A stretch of 64,000 nt of DNA from Combretum micranthum (lineage: Eukaryota > Streptophyta > Magnoliopsida > Myrtales > Combretaceae): the NCBI GenBank assembly GCA_024138025.1, contig JAMXBD010000066.1, positions 1,860,001 to 1,924,000 of the forward strand, given 5' to 3'. Position 1 is the first letter of the stretch; every line of letters begins with the position of its first letter. Position numbers and translations under genes: made by a program. Shown here in pieces: positions 47,485 to 58,699 of this stretch. The notes under the pieces were generated by a model that worked only from the letters and a program-made list of their open reading frames with translations, searched no databases and was not told the origin of the DNA.

Positions 47485-50400
47485 TCAATCGTATACCATC
47501 TTGGATAAGCACTGCAAGAACTCTAGGATTTCCGAGAACTCTGGCCTCAAATATGGCTCTCGCTGCCAGCATAAGTTCAGCACCCTCTCTACTTCTGGAT
47601 GAGTATTCCTGGGAATGGGGGGCCTTAGACCCTAAAATTTGAACCCCAAGTCAGAAGCCTAGAATAAGTTGCAATGAAAACAATCCCCACAAGTTACAAT
47701 TTCTAATTATTCAACTGGCCAAATTGTTATCCAACAGAAACTCTAATCCTAGATCAGTAAAAATAGAAAGAAAAATCAAAGCTCTTTATGTTTTTGGTCA
47801 CCTTGTGAACCACACCAAGTGCTGCTTGTAATGGGGTTAAGTCCTCATATGGTATCTGTATAGCAATATACAGCAAACAGTGAATCAATGCAAGGTTATA
47901 TAAAATATCGAAACCATCACTTGCCGTAATGAAAAACCAATGAAACCATGCTACCTTTCCCGTAAGCAACTCCCATAAAACAATCCCAAAGCCAAACACA
48001 TCCACCTTGTGATCATATGGTTCATGTTTGATCACCTTGCATGTAGAAAACAGCAAATCCATCAGGAGAACATGCAGAGATATTATATGCATGTGATGAC
48101 ATTGGCAGGCTGCCTCAAATAATTTCTTGTTTCCTGGAAAAATTAAGGTGCCTAGCCATTTCATACGGGCTTGAAAAACTCAGCACCATGAGAAGTGATC
48201 TATCTGACTCATTCTCACATAAATACTTGCACTTATGCACAAAATCAATGTCATTAGAGTTGTTATCTGTCAATGTGGTCATCTATAATGTTTTATTTAG
48301 CTTGTGCATGCAAACACCAGCTAGATATTTAAAATAAAATGGATAGATATATGCAAAGCCCTACTTACCTGAAAGAGCTATAAATTTTTATTACTAACTA
48401 GTCAAAATATAGCAGTTTCCTATTCACATTTGGTTAAATTAGAAATTTACCAGCATAACATAGTAATGAACAAGTGCCTGTATTTAAATTACCTCTGGAG
48501 CCATCCAGCGATAGGTACCGGTTTCCGCTGTCATCAAGCCTGTCTCTGTTTTCACCTTAGCTATGCCAAAATCGGCAACCTTAACAACCTGTCAGCACAT
48601 TGGCTTTATTGGGATTAGCACTACAACCATTTGATCTATACTAACGCTATAACCATCTAAATTAAAAACTTAAAGTCATAGGTATAATATAGACTATGAA
48701 AGTAGCTGCTTCAGCTTCAGCCACTCGAATTTTCGATATTCTTTTTTATTTCTCTTTAGTATTGAACAGGCCCAGAAATATTCTGTTGAGAATTTCTATC
48801 CTGGTAAGAAATTATTATGTGCTTCTGCGTGTAACCTAAACGTGGGTTGATTTGCTTCATAGTCTTGTTCTAAATCAGCCTTAAATTTGTTAGTATTTCA
48901 GCAACTGGTGGAGTTTCTCACCAATTCTTAGACCATGGAGAAGTATTGCTATAAAATACGAACTTCCAAGGTGATCTCAGAACAAGAAAAAGGATGTTAG
49001 TGGTCAACTCGAGGGTGTCAGTAGGGTGTTAGTACTCAACTAGAGAGTGGTTGCAGATGCTTCAGGCCTTGTTTAATCTTGTTTTTCAATTTAGAGTTAC
49101 CTCTTCCGTTCACTTGTTTTCTACTCCAGTTTGAGATTATAAATAGGTATTTATAATTCACTTTGTAATTAGCTCAATCCCAGGAACATCTTTGGTGAGC
49201 ACTCTCTTAATTTCTGCATATCTATTCCTTTACTTTGAGGCCTATACATACAAGCATAGGAAAGTTACATTCCAAAAATAGATTATAAAATTTTCTGAAG
49301 ATAAGAGATTATTTCTGAAACCTCCTTATCACAACAATAATTTTCAGATACAAAAATCCTTATCCTGCCTTATCTTACCCAATAAATGAGTCCATATTTG
49401 ATACTACTATCAATTGTAAAAATCTACTACTCCTAATTGATAAAGACATTAGACTATGGTGCTATTTAATGGTGATTGTCCACGTCTTTCCTAGTTATGA
49501 GTCTTTTATTCTTCCATTATGACTATGAGAAACCTGTTAGGACAGATGCAAACTCCAATCAGCAGTGAAAGCGGTTTGATCAATTATTCAGCTAGACATG
49601 AAAGCGTACCATGACATTGACTGTATGGCATATCAAGTATAAGATGACAGCAAGATGGACAAAACTTACATAGTTTTCATCCATCAAAAGATTGGCAGCT
49701 TTCAGATCCCGATGGATGATGTTTTTCCCATGCAAGTAGCTCATTCCTTTGGAAACATCAATTGCCAGTCTGAGAACAGTTGAAAGTTTGAGAACACCTT
49801 TTTGCTTACGCAGAAAGTCAAACACACTCCCCCCAGACATGTATTCTGGTAAGAAAAGATGTGCAAACAGACAGATGCTGCTTTACAATTTGCAAATTTG
49901 GATCTTTAATTAGATTAAAATGTTATCAACGCAGATACACTTGCATTCAGAATACATTCCCAGAGAATTCTTTTAATTGACCTGTCACAATACATAGTTT
50001 TGGGGTCCTGTACATGCACCGATGAACTGAACAATGTTCCTATGGCGAATCCTCCTGAAAAATGTAGGATAAAAGAGATAGACAGAGAGGAAGGGAGGCA
50101 AAAAAAAGGAATAGTTCATTACGATCTTCAACGCATAATCTCACAGCAGAGCAAGCAGTCTATATAGATATATTCCTATGGCCTTTTCTCTTTATTTTAA
50201 ATATTATCTCTTTCTCCAAGTGGGAATTAGTAAAGCAACAAAATGAATGCCCTATTACACAAAGTGCAAGAGCCATTATGCAGTCACGTTAGTGAGGCTC
50301 CTCTCTAATGAACATCCAATAGCATTTTCCTTCATTCATAACCACGCTCAGGGCTTAAAGAATTTACATTATGGTCATTTTAGAATCCAGTTGAGTCTAG

Positions 50401-53400
50401 TAACTTGGACAAGTATTTGACAAAAAATTACTTCCATATTCATAATAAAGAAGAAGATGCCATCAGTCATTTAGCAATCAATGTGGATATTGCAAGCCTC
50501 AAAAAGCATTGAGTTATAAAGTAACATATTTTGCATGCTGAAAAGCAGATTACAAAATTGGGCCATCTACAAAATCAGTCAGACAAAATATCACCTAGTT
50601 ACACTTGAGCTCTTCACAAAATCTTTGAAGCATGTGAAAATAAATTAAAGCTGTAAACAAGTCAAGTCCATATAATACAAACCTGAGCTTGAGTTCGAGC
50701 TTGAATTGAAATTTCAAAGCTTAAGCTCAGCTCGAGTTCAACCAAGCTTAAGATTTTTAGCTCAAGTTTGGCTCAAAGTAATACTATATAGTCTCAAACT
50801 CAACTTGATTAAGTTTGTTTAGGCTCGATTTATTAAGAATATACATTTTTAATTCTAAGTAAAATAATATCAATACGCAAACTTGATTCTAATTTGATTA
50901 TCATTTATACTTGACTCGAGCTTGATAAAGCTTGATTAGACTCACAGGGTAATCCAGCTAAACATAGGAAGCTTGAGCTTGGCTGAATAAACTAATCGAG
51001 TAGCTCAAACTTGAGTTTGACTCGATTATTCTCGAATTGAACTCAAGTAGCTATCAAGCCAAGTTCAAATAGTTTGTCAATTAGTTTGATTCATTTGCAT
51101 CCTTAGGATAAAGCACAAAAATATTCAAGTCAAGAAGAATTCACCAAAACAAAATATATGAAGGCAGCTATGAAGCATTCGGCTAAACAAAGTTAGCAGC
51201 GGGCCAGACACATATTATTGTAAGAAAATACTATTGACAGAAGAGATATGACTCAGTTTTGAAAGAAAGAAAATTCTGTCCAAAGCAAACCTCATGATGC
51301 TGACTTCCTGAGTAAATTCCTGAAGAACGGCGTTGTTTAGATGCTCAGCTAAAATGAATTTGATAGCCACATCTTTACCATGATAGGTACCCTTATATCT
51401 GTCACAGATTATGAAGTTAAAATTGAAAAAAATAGAAAACAAATTTCTAACCAAGTATAAAGTTACTTAAGGATGACCAGTACTCACAACTCGCCGTATG
51501 ATCCATATGCAATTTTCTTTTCAAAATATAGTTGGTTGACATCAATTTCCCAGTCATCTTTCCCATAAGCAGGCTTATTAACATGATTAGAGATATTTTT
51601 AAGTCCATTTGCCTTTTGTTTGCATGTATCAGCACTAGCATTGACCTTTGACAATGAAGAACTCTGCAGAAACATAGCAAGAAATCAGATGTGAATTTGG
51701 CATACATGACCGAAAATAGACATTAAATGCTGAAATAGAAGTTAAATGGACTCAATTTATTTATACTTATTTGGTACTGGGAAAGGAAACTTATATAGGA
51801 CACTCTCAGTTAAGTATTATTATCAACACATTTTTCTCAACTGCAATTAGTGCATTCTTTTTCATGAGAAAACTCTCATTTGACAATAAAAAGTTAAACT
51901 AATTCGACTAATTAACAGCGTTTAATTAAGTATAACAGCATTTAAACAAACATTCCAGCATTTAGCTCCACAGTATAGCTTCAGAACTTGGAAGGAATGC
52001 TAGAGATATATCGCATCACTCTTAGTTCCTAATAAATGGTGAAAAATACGGAATAAAGTACAATGATTTTTCCATTAGATATCCTATTATAGCTATTAGA
52101 TGAATGAAAACTGTCTCTATACCCAGAATCAGTCCTTGGTTTGAACTTTCACTTGGCAGATTTCATCATTGATAGTATATGAATTATATCGAGGCCCCTT
52201 CTGAGGAGATATATTAAGGTCATTATGCCAAATTTGAAGGCTCCAAAATGAAATTAATTGATAGGATACCAACACTCATTATACAACACTTGATTGATGA
52301 GGCATTTATGTAAGATTAATAGACATTAATTGTGAAAAAAATTTAAACCAGAAATATGCAAATTCCACTGCTTCATTTCCTGGCATACTATATATTATCT
52401 GGAAATACATTCCAAGCTATCAAAATGATCTGTCTTTTAATACAGGAGAAGATGAAGAAGCCCACACATCAATCTTGAGACCAATGACTTGACAAACGCA
52501 GCAATATTAAGTCAAAGTAATAAGTGCAATCTGGGTTAAAAGAGTAATAATTGATTTTTTGACATATTTTAAATATCAAGTAAAATCCCTCATTTTAAGC
52601 ACAGAAAGGGCTAGAGTCAGCTTTGCAGCCTCATCATATATACATATATATAAACCCTTGAGTTAGAAATTTGCAAAAGATGAACTGGAAAAAGATGCTA
52701 TGTAATTATTAGAGCTAATAGACAGAACTTGCATCTAATGGCTACACAATCTGTATTAATTATAAAAGAGATTAACAATTCTTAATAGTTGAATTGGATG
52801 ACACAGCAATTGAAAGCGAAATCTCCAGTAAACTACATGCCATCCAAAAGGATGGAGCAAACAACACATAATATACAACATCTTCAAAGGATAGGGGCTG
52901 AGAAAGCATGTCTAGAATGCCCAGGCACAAAGAGAAGAATGATCCACCCAGAAATTTCAGACATCACTTCATAAGAAATATACAGTCCCCGTAAAGGTTG
53001 AAAAACAAATACAACAAAGTGAATAAAATGTTAAGGAGCTACCTCAATCTTCTGCATTTTCTCTGTCAACAAAGTCCTAAGTTTCTGAGTGTCCTATGAA
53101 TTTACAGCATTTGACCGAAACAATTTAGAGTTTAAAAGTAAGGAGGACACAAGTCGAGGGAATTTCAGGATTCAAAAGAGTACCTCAAATTTCCAACCAT
53201 CGACAATAAATACATCCAAAGAGTAGCCATCTATTGTACAGAAGGCATGTGCTTCCCGGATATTCAACTCGATTTCAGATATCAGTGATGTGAACTGATA
53301 TGAAATAGCGAATTTATGATCAGAAACAATCTAGAATTTAAAAAAACAGAAAAAACCACTTCAACAGAGAACAAAACATTGTTCAGATGAATAAGATACT

Positions 53401-55443
53401 TTAAGATTCTTTGTGTCAAGCAATTCCAGTTAGAGATAATATTCACATGTGAATCAATCAAATGTAAGATTCCAAATATTGGGTACCTGACTGAGAAACT
53501 TGCGCTTGTCATTTGATGAGATCATGATTTCGTGCATAGACCTGCAAAAAGTTTAAAAGATACAACTAAACATTCTACTTCATGAATTCAGTTGTCAGAT
53601 AAAAAAGTCTGTTTGACAGTATAATATATATATATATATATAGCCTAGGACCGTTTCCCAAAAAAAAAGCCCAGGATGAAAAATTATGGGATCATGCATA
53701 AGACATTCAGACTTATCATTGGTAAGAATCAATAAAAATTTTACCCAGAATATTGGGAAGACAAACTTCTTGAATTATCCAAATCTTGAACCAATGAATC
53801 TGTGCCCTCAAGTTTAACTTCAAAATCATATTGCAGGCCACAAGTAGAGAGAGGAGCTTGGTGGGGGAGGGGGAGGGGGAGGGAGAGAGAGAGAGAGAAG
53901 GGGGGAGAGGTTAAGATGACAATTCAGACCAGTTACTTCAGCTATAAGATACACAACTCTCTGCTTGAAATTCATTACAATTTTATGCGACACAATCAAA
54001 CCTGCGTTGTCTACTTTTTGATTATTACCTATGTTGGCTTTTGTCATTCGAGAATTGTGAAGTTGCCTCTCTTGGAGAATTCGGAGTATCAGGAACAGTT
54101 AGATCAGAAGCAGAAGGAACCTGTACACATTGTCATTGGATCCACAATCAAAATATTCAAGCATTTGGTGCACATGACTTGCAAAGGGCAAAACAGAGAA
54201 GTTTCAAAGGGATGACAGTAAACAAGCAAATATGTCCAAAAATTCCGAGCATGGGAGGGTGCATTATGATTCCTCGATTGGTCAAAAACACAGCAGACAT
54301 GCAATTGAGAAATTCTTGGAAGTGGCTTATGTCTAAGTATATTTAGAGAAATTATGGGAAACAATTGTTCGGTAAAAGAGATGGAGCAACAGGACTATCA
54401 TTTTGACATGTAGCATATAGATATTGAGCCAACGACACAGTTTTACATTTAATAAGTCAAATATATGAATGCTTTTGGTTGTTACATGGTTACCTGAACA
54501 AGACGTACTTCAATTGCAGGTCTATTAGTGGGATCTTGTGCCTTGTCTAGCAACGTTTTGTGCATGAGAACATCTTCTGCCCTTTCAACATCCACATCCA
54601 ACGCATATCTGACAGAATTGAAATTCACATTATGAAGCGTCAAACCCCCTAAAATGGGTACACCGACAGGCAAATCAACATAATGCGACAAGTACTGCTT
54701 GAAAATGAGATTTCATAATAGCAGCACGATCACACGATGAGTATATATGTTGTATACAATCAACTTGTCAAACTCAGTAATTTTCAGATTTATTAGAATG
54801 TATAGAATCCATAGAATCATGCATAATTATGCCAAATCAATAACATTAGAAATATAAAATCGTAAACTAAAGTTCACCTATATCTAAACGATTTTGTATC
54901 CATTCTAATTAAGGAAAAACCTATAAAATCATAAGAGTCATAGAATCATATATAAATCTATTTTAGATACAACGAGTCAAACGTCGAATCCAATTCAACA
55001 TTAAATACAAGACACTTGAAACTTAATGCATACTAAGTTTGGTTACAACTTTCAGATAACAATATTTAAACACAGCACGACGATGAAGGACAACATGATT
55101 GAAATAAATAAAAAAAGATAAACGTCAATAACAAATTAAGTTGTCAGTACAACTCTTACACGATAAATTTATGAAAACTTAACAAAATTATTACGAATTC
55201 ATGACGACGCGATCACAATATACACGATCTTCAAACTATTTTTTTCTAAATTCATAATGCAAAATCCTCGTAATCTATCAATTAATCATAACAGTAATCG
55301 AACGCACGATCACAACAGTAAAAAACATAAAAGACAAAAGTCAAAGACAGAGTCAACGAGCGTATAAGTTTTCCTCGAGATGCTCATAGCTCATTCCTCG
55401 TTTTCTCAGCTACCAAATAGAAACTTTTCAAATCCAAACAAAA

Positions 55444-55477
<34 letters not shown>

Positions 55478-55723
55478 GAGAAAGAAAACTAGAAGTTCTT
55501 CGTGGAATAAATTCGTATAACCTAACCCGATAGGCAGTCGTTGAAAATGAGCCCAAAGATCATCTTCAAACTCAGGACTCCAAGCTTCTTCAACATTCAA
55601 TTCCTTAAGTTTACAAAGAACAGATAGATAGATATCAACTTTCTGTCTCTGTAACTTCCGACCGGACGGCGACGCATAGGAATCTACTGCACTGCTGCTG
55701 CAACTCTCCGTTACATCTTCCAT
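47485..55723 (-). CDS. ACT-domain Raf-like protein kinase (STY8/17/46 type), frame broken twice as given
   Basis: Dual-specificity kinase family; relatives phosphorylate chloroplast precursor transit peptides. Exons (minus): 55527-55723, 54494-54608, 54029-54120, 53745-53856, 53487-53541, 53184-53294, 53043-53093, 51488-51663, 51291-51398, 49982-50054, 49670-49845, 48493-48588, 47955-48035, 47802-47855, 47485-47631, all GT-AG, about 548 codons. The N-terminal region has [20 protein letters not shown] and [10 protein letters not shown]. An ACT domain runs from MHEIMIS to FIVDGWKFE. The kinase domain has [11 protein letters not shown] loop, VAIK lysine, [30 protein letters not shown] and [13 protein letters not shown]. 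The hinge exon is 73 nt where 74 are needed, giving an in-frame TGA at 49985-49987; shifting one base restores KLCIVTEYM. Exons 3 and 4 do not join in phase. All other junctions fit. It is either a young pseudogene or an indel artefact. The ATG at 55721-55723 matches family starts. Confidence 0.88.
48605..48700. repeat. SINE-like dispersed repeat, third copy, in kinase intron
   Basis: GGATTAGCACTACAACCATTTGATCTA and ATAACCATCTAAATTAAAAACTTAAAG match the pair at 46440-46740. Confidence 0.4.
50646..51105. mobile_element. Non-autonomous hAT-like element in kinase intron 9
   Basis: The left end TAAAGCTGTAAACAAGTCAAG and the reverse complement of the right end TAAGGATGCAAATGAATCAA are divergent versions of the family end TAGGGGTGCAAA. 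The body holds GAGCTTGAGTTCGAGCTTGA and the opposite-strand equivalents. Length is 460 bp, with no coding capacity. It lies entirely inside the intron between kinase exons 10 and 9. Confidence 0.55.
53861..53911. repeat. (GGGGGA)n(GA)n(G)n microsatellite at kinase exon 4 acceptor
   Basis: Three GGGGGA-like units, a GA run and a G run. On the gene strand this is a pure C/T tract ending in CCCCCACCAAG, the presumed acceptor of exon 4. Confidence 0.93.
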
Positions 55724-55920
55724 TAAACTAATTATAATAAACGAACTCAAAGCATCCTTTAACTGAATCTTCAACTAACAAAGTGATCAAACAATTTACA
55801 TGCACGGAGTTCACGTGAACGGATTCTGTTTTAGAGAGGAAAGAGAGAGACAGCGTGTGGTGAAATTTGAAAGTTTTTTTTTTCTTTCCCTCTATAGAAA
55901 AAAAAAAATCCTTGTTTGTG
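55724..55920 (-). promoter_or_regulatory. 5' leader region of the kinase gene
   Basis: It begins immediately upstream of the ATG. On the gene strand it contains a pyrimidine-rich TCTCTCTTTCCTCTC stretch (about 55835-55850) and a T/C-rich run further up, common in plant 5' leaders. There is no certain TATA box. The extent is a guess. Confidence 0.3.
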
Positions 55921-58690
55921 TTTGGCTGGTTGACTATGAGAAGATTTATTATAGAAAAATAAGAACGTTAGAATATTAGATTAGAAGGCTGTGTTTCAGG
56001 TGCGCATTACGCACCCCTTTTCCAGCTTATATGCTGTGCTTGTTGACGTGGATATAAACAATGCGTCTATGCCTTGCCTACACCACCCAATAATAGAATA
56101 AAATAATTACTTGGATAAATTTCTTCTTTTGTCTACTCTAATGTTTGCGTCCATGGTGAAGATAAATTTCGGGAAAACATACAGAATTTAAATCAATCCT
56201 TGCAGGTTCTGGGTAAAATATAAAGTCATACTTATATTAATCAGGTGCAAAATAGAAGAAAATTTTACTGGAATCTACATTTCAGGATCTTATATTCACC
56301 ATGGATCATGTAAAACCACGAATAGAGGATATTGTAGAATCTATATTTTTTAATTTTAAGTTTATTATAATATAAACAGTTTGTGTAATCTGTAAATTAC
56401 CTTATTTTCATATATCCATAATAAATAACCTATCAAAGAAAAGTAAAAAAAAATTAAAACAAATTTTAAAATAAATAACTTTGGAGATACTTTTGTAATT
56501 AATTGGTCTTAAAAGACAAATAATATTCTGCATTACTTAGAAGTAAATGAACATGCAAGTAAATCTTCCAAAAAAATAACAAATATTTTTATAATAAAAA
56601 ATACAATTTTTCTAAATAAAATTTTCTAAAATTAGTTTACAAATAATAATATTAAATAAAAATAATTGCAAATGAAAAATAGAGTAATATATTATATTTA
56701 TTTATTTATATTATTGTATAATTATTTAATAAAGTACATGTTTCATAGTAACGTTCTAGGTATGATTACCTAATATTTATATAGATGAATGAGAATGAAT
56801 CAATCAAGTTCACAAACTATTCAAGTTTGAATTAATATTTACTCGAATTTGATTCAAGTATAGTTGAGTCTAGTTTTAGCTCAAGTATTTGAGTAGTTTA
56901 CTGAGTAGAGCTCAAGTTTTCGTAGTTTTAGTTTGACTATTACGAATCTAATTGTACTCATCAAATAAGTATAAATAATTAATCGAATTCAAATTGATCC
57001 GTATTAATATTATTTAAATTAAATTAATATATTTTTTAATAAATCGAATCTAAACAAAATAACCGAATCTATCTCAAATTTTATAATATTCTTAAAACCA
57101 AACTCGAGTTTAACAACTCCATATATTTCCATAATATTCTTTAGCAAGAACCATGTTAAGAATCTTCGACATGCTCCCAAAAAAAAAAAAAAAAGTTAAA
57201 ATTCCTCGTCAGTCCCATCCCCGCATACAACAAGGGTTTTTTGCTTTACTTGCATCAGCCACTTTACTTTTTAAGCCAAGCTACGGTCAAGGATTGCATC
57301 ATCATCCACTTTAATTTTAAGATAACAAAACTTATAAAAAGAAAAAACTTTTATTGGATTAAGATACTATATATTCTTATTGAATCTCTGTAACTAATCT
57401 TTCCTTCGCTGTTATCCATTGGAAAGATTCCTGTGCCGGTGAATCCGATAAGTCCAACATGAATGCGTCCAATCCGAGGAAACTACTTGGCATTGGTACG
57501 AAACAGAGTATTATGGACCCGACAAAAGCACAGCGCATATGATAATTTCTCGATATAAAACAAAAATAATCCATCTTTTGGCGGTTTGAGGGAGAATTCC
57601 CTTTTCGAAGTTTATATTACGAAATTTTATGAGCAATATTTTATCTGAATCGAATTGTATCAGATCAATATTAGTTTGATATCGATATTAACTCGCTATC
57701 GATTAGTTTGATCGATTTATAAATAAAATTATTAATTTTATTATATCATATTTATCCATTTAATCAATTGATTCAAAATTATAACAAAAATACTAAAATG
57801 ATAATCTATGGAGCCTATCTCTTTTAAAACTACAAAGTGCAAACCATGATATTATACGAGTATTGAAATGTCCCGCTTTGTATAAACTAATTAATCTAAC
57901 TAAAACCAATCTTATTGTTTTCATAAAATTTTCTCAGATGATGCTTTAGTAATTTTACATGAAATTGACCAATAAAAGTCCTTTCGCCAATATTAAGATA
58001 TTGTCGATTGTATTTCAATGCTCAATGAATATATAAATATTAAATATATCTATAAATTTAAATTGAAATACTTGTGGTAGAAATCTCTGCTAGTGTCGTT
58101 TTCATCTATGTTCTCATCTGGCCGTTTGCTGCATTAAATTTGAACAATATTTTCATGACAATATTGTTAACAAATCCTTAGGCAAGAATTAAATTAAAGT
58201 GATAGTATAATATCTAAAGGAAATAGCGGTTTGATGTATTATATTCCAGACCTTTTCATGATTAATCTGTTAAGAACTCCTTAAATGATAATTAAATTTA
58301 AATAAAAGTTAGTAATTGGAAAAAAAAAGTGATCTGAACTGTTATAGTTCTTTCTAATGACCTATCATTTCATATAAATTATGAAAAAACTATCCATTAT
58401 TATTAATAATATATTTATATAGTTTTTTTTGGCCAAATATATCTATATAGTAGAAAAAAGATTTGCTCCGTATCTATAATAGTCTATAAACATATATTGT
58501 CATAATATTAATTGAGAACTTGTAAGTGGAAAATATATTTTCTTTAATTTTATAAACCTATATACTAAACTTCGTGCACAATAGACGGGGTTTTTAACAA
58601 GTCTATTAATACTAGAAGTACTCTAATTTTATGGACAAATCATCCAATGAAATACTCTAAATCTTAACCAAATAGAAATAAAAAAGTAGA
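55921..58690. other. No gene seen
   Basis: AT-rich DNA. The minus-strand frame 57377-57574 (65 residues) has no domain. One probable hAT-like family copy is at 56785-57120, and one 'TCTGTTTTTCAT'-type or related dispersed repeat is at about 57640-57800. Confidence 0.45.
56785..57120. repeat. Probable degraded copy of the GAGCTCAAG hAT-like family
   Basis: Contains GAATCAATCAAGTTCACAAA, ATTTGATTCAAGTATAGTTGAG, GAGTAGAGCTCAAGTTTTCG, TTGATCCG.ATTAATATTATT and CCAAACTCGAGTTTAAC, the vocabulary of the elements at 20960 and 50646. Ends are not definable. Confidence 0.4.
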
Positions 58691-58699
58691 TAGTTTAAA

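Noticed and set aside
47754..48164. Single 136-residue kinase-like frame
   Set aside because: It reads through introns; the true exons are 47802-47855 and 47955-48035, as shown by GT-AG sites and phase.
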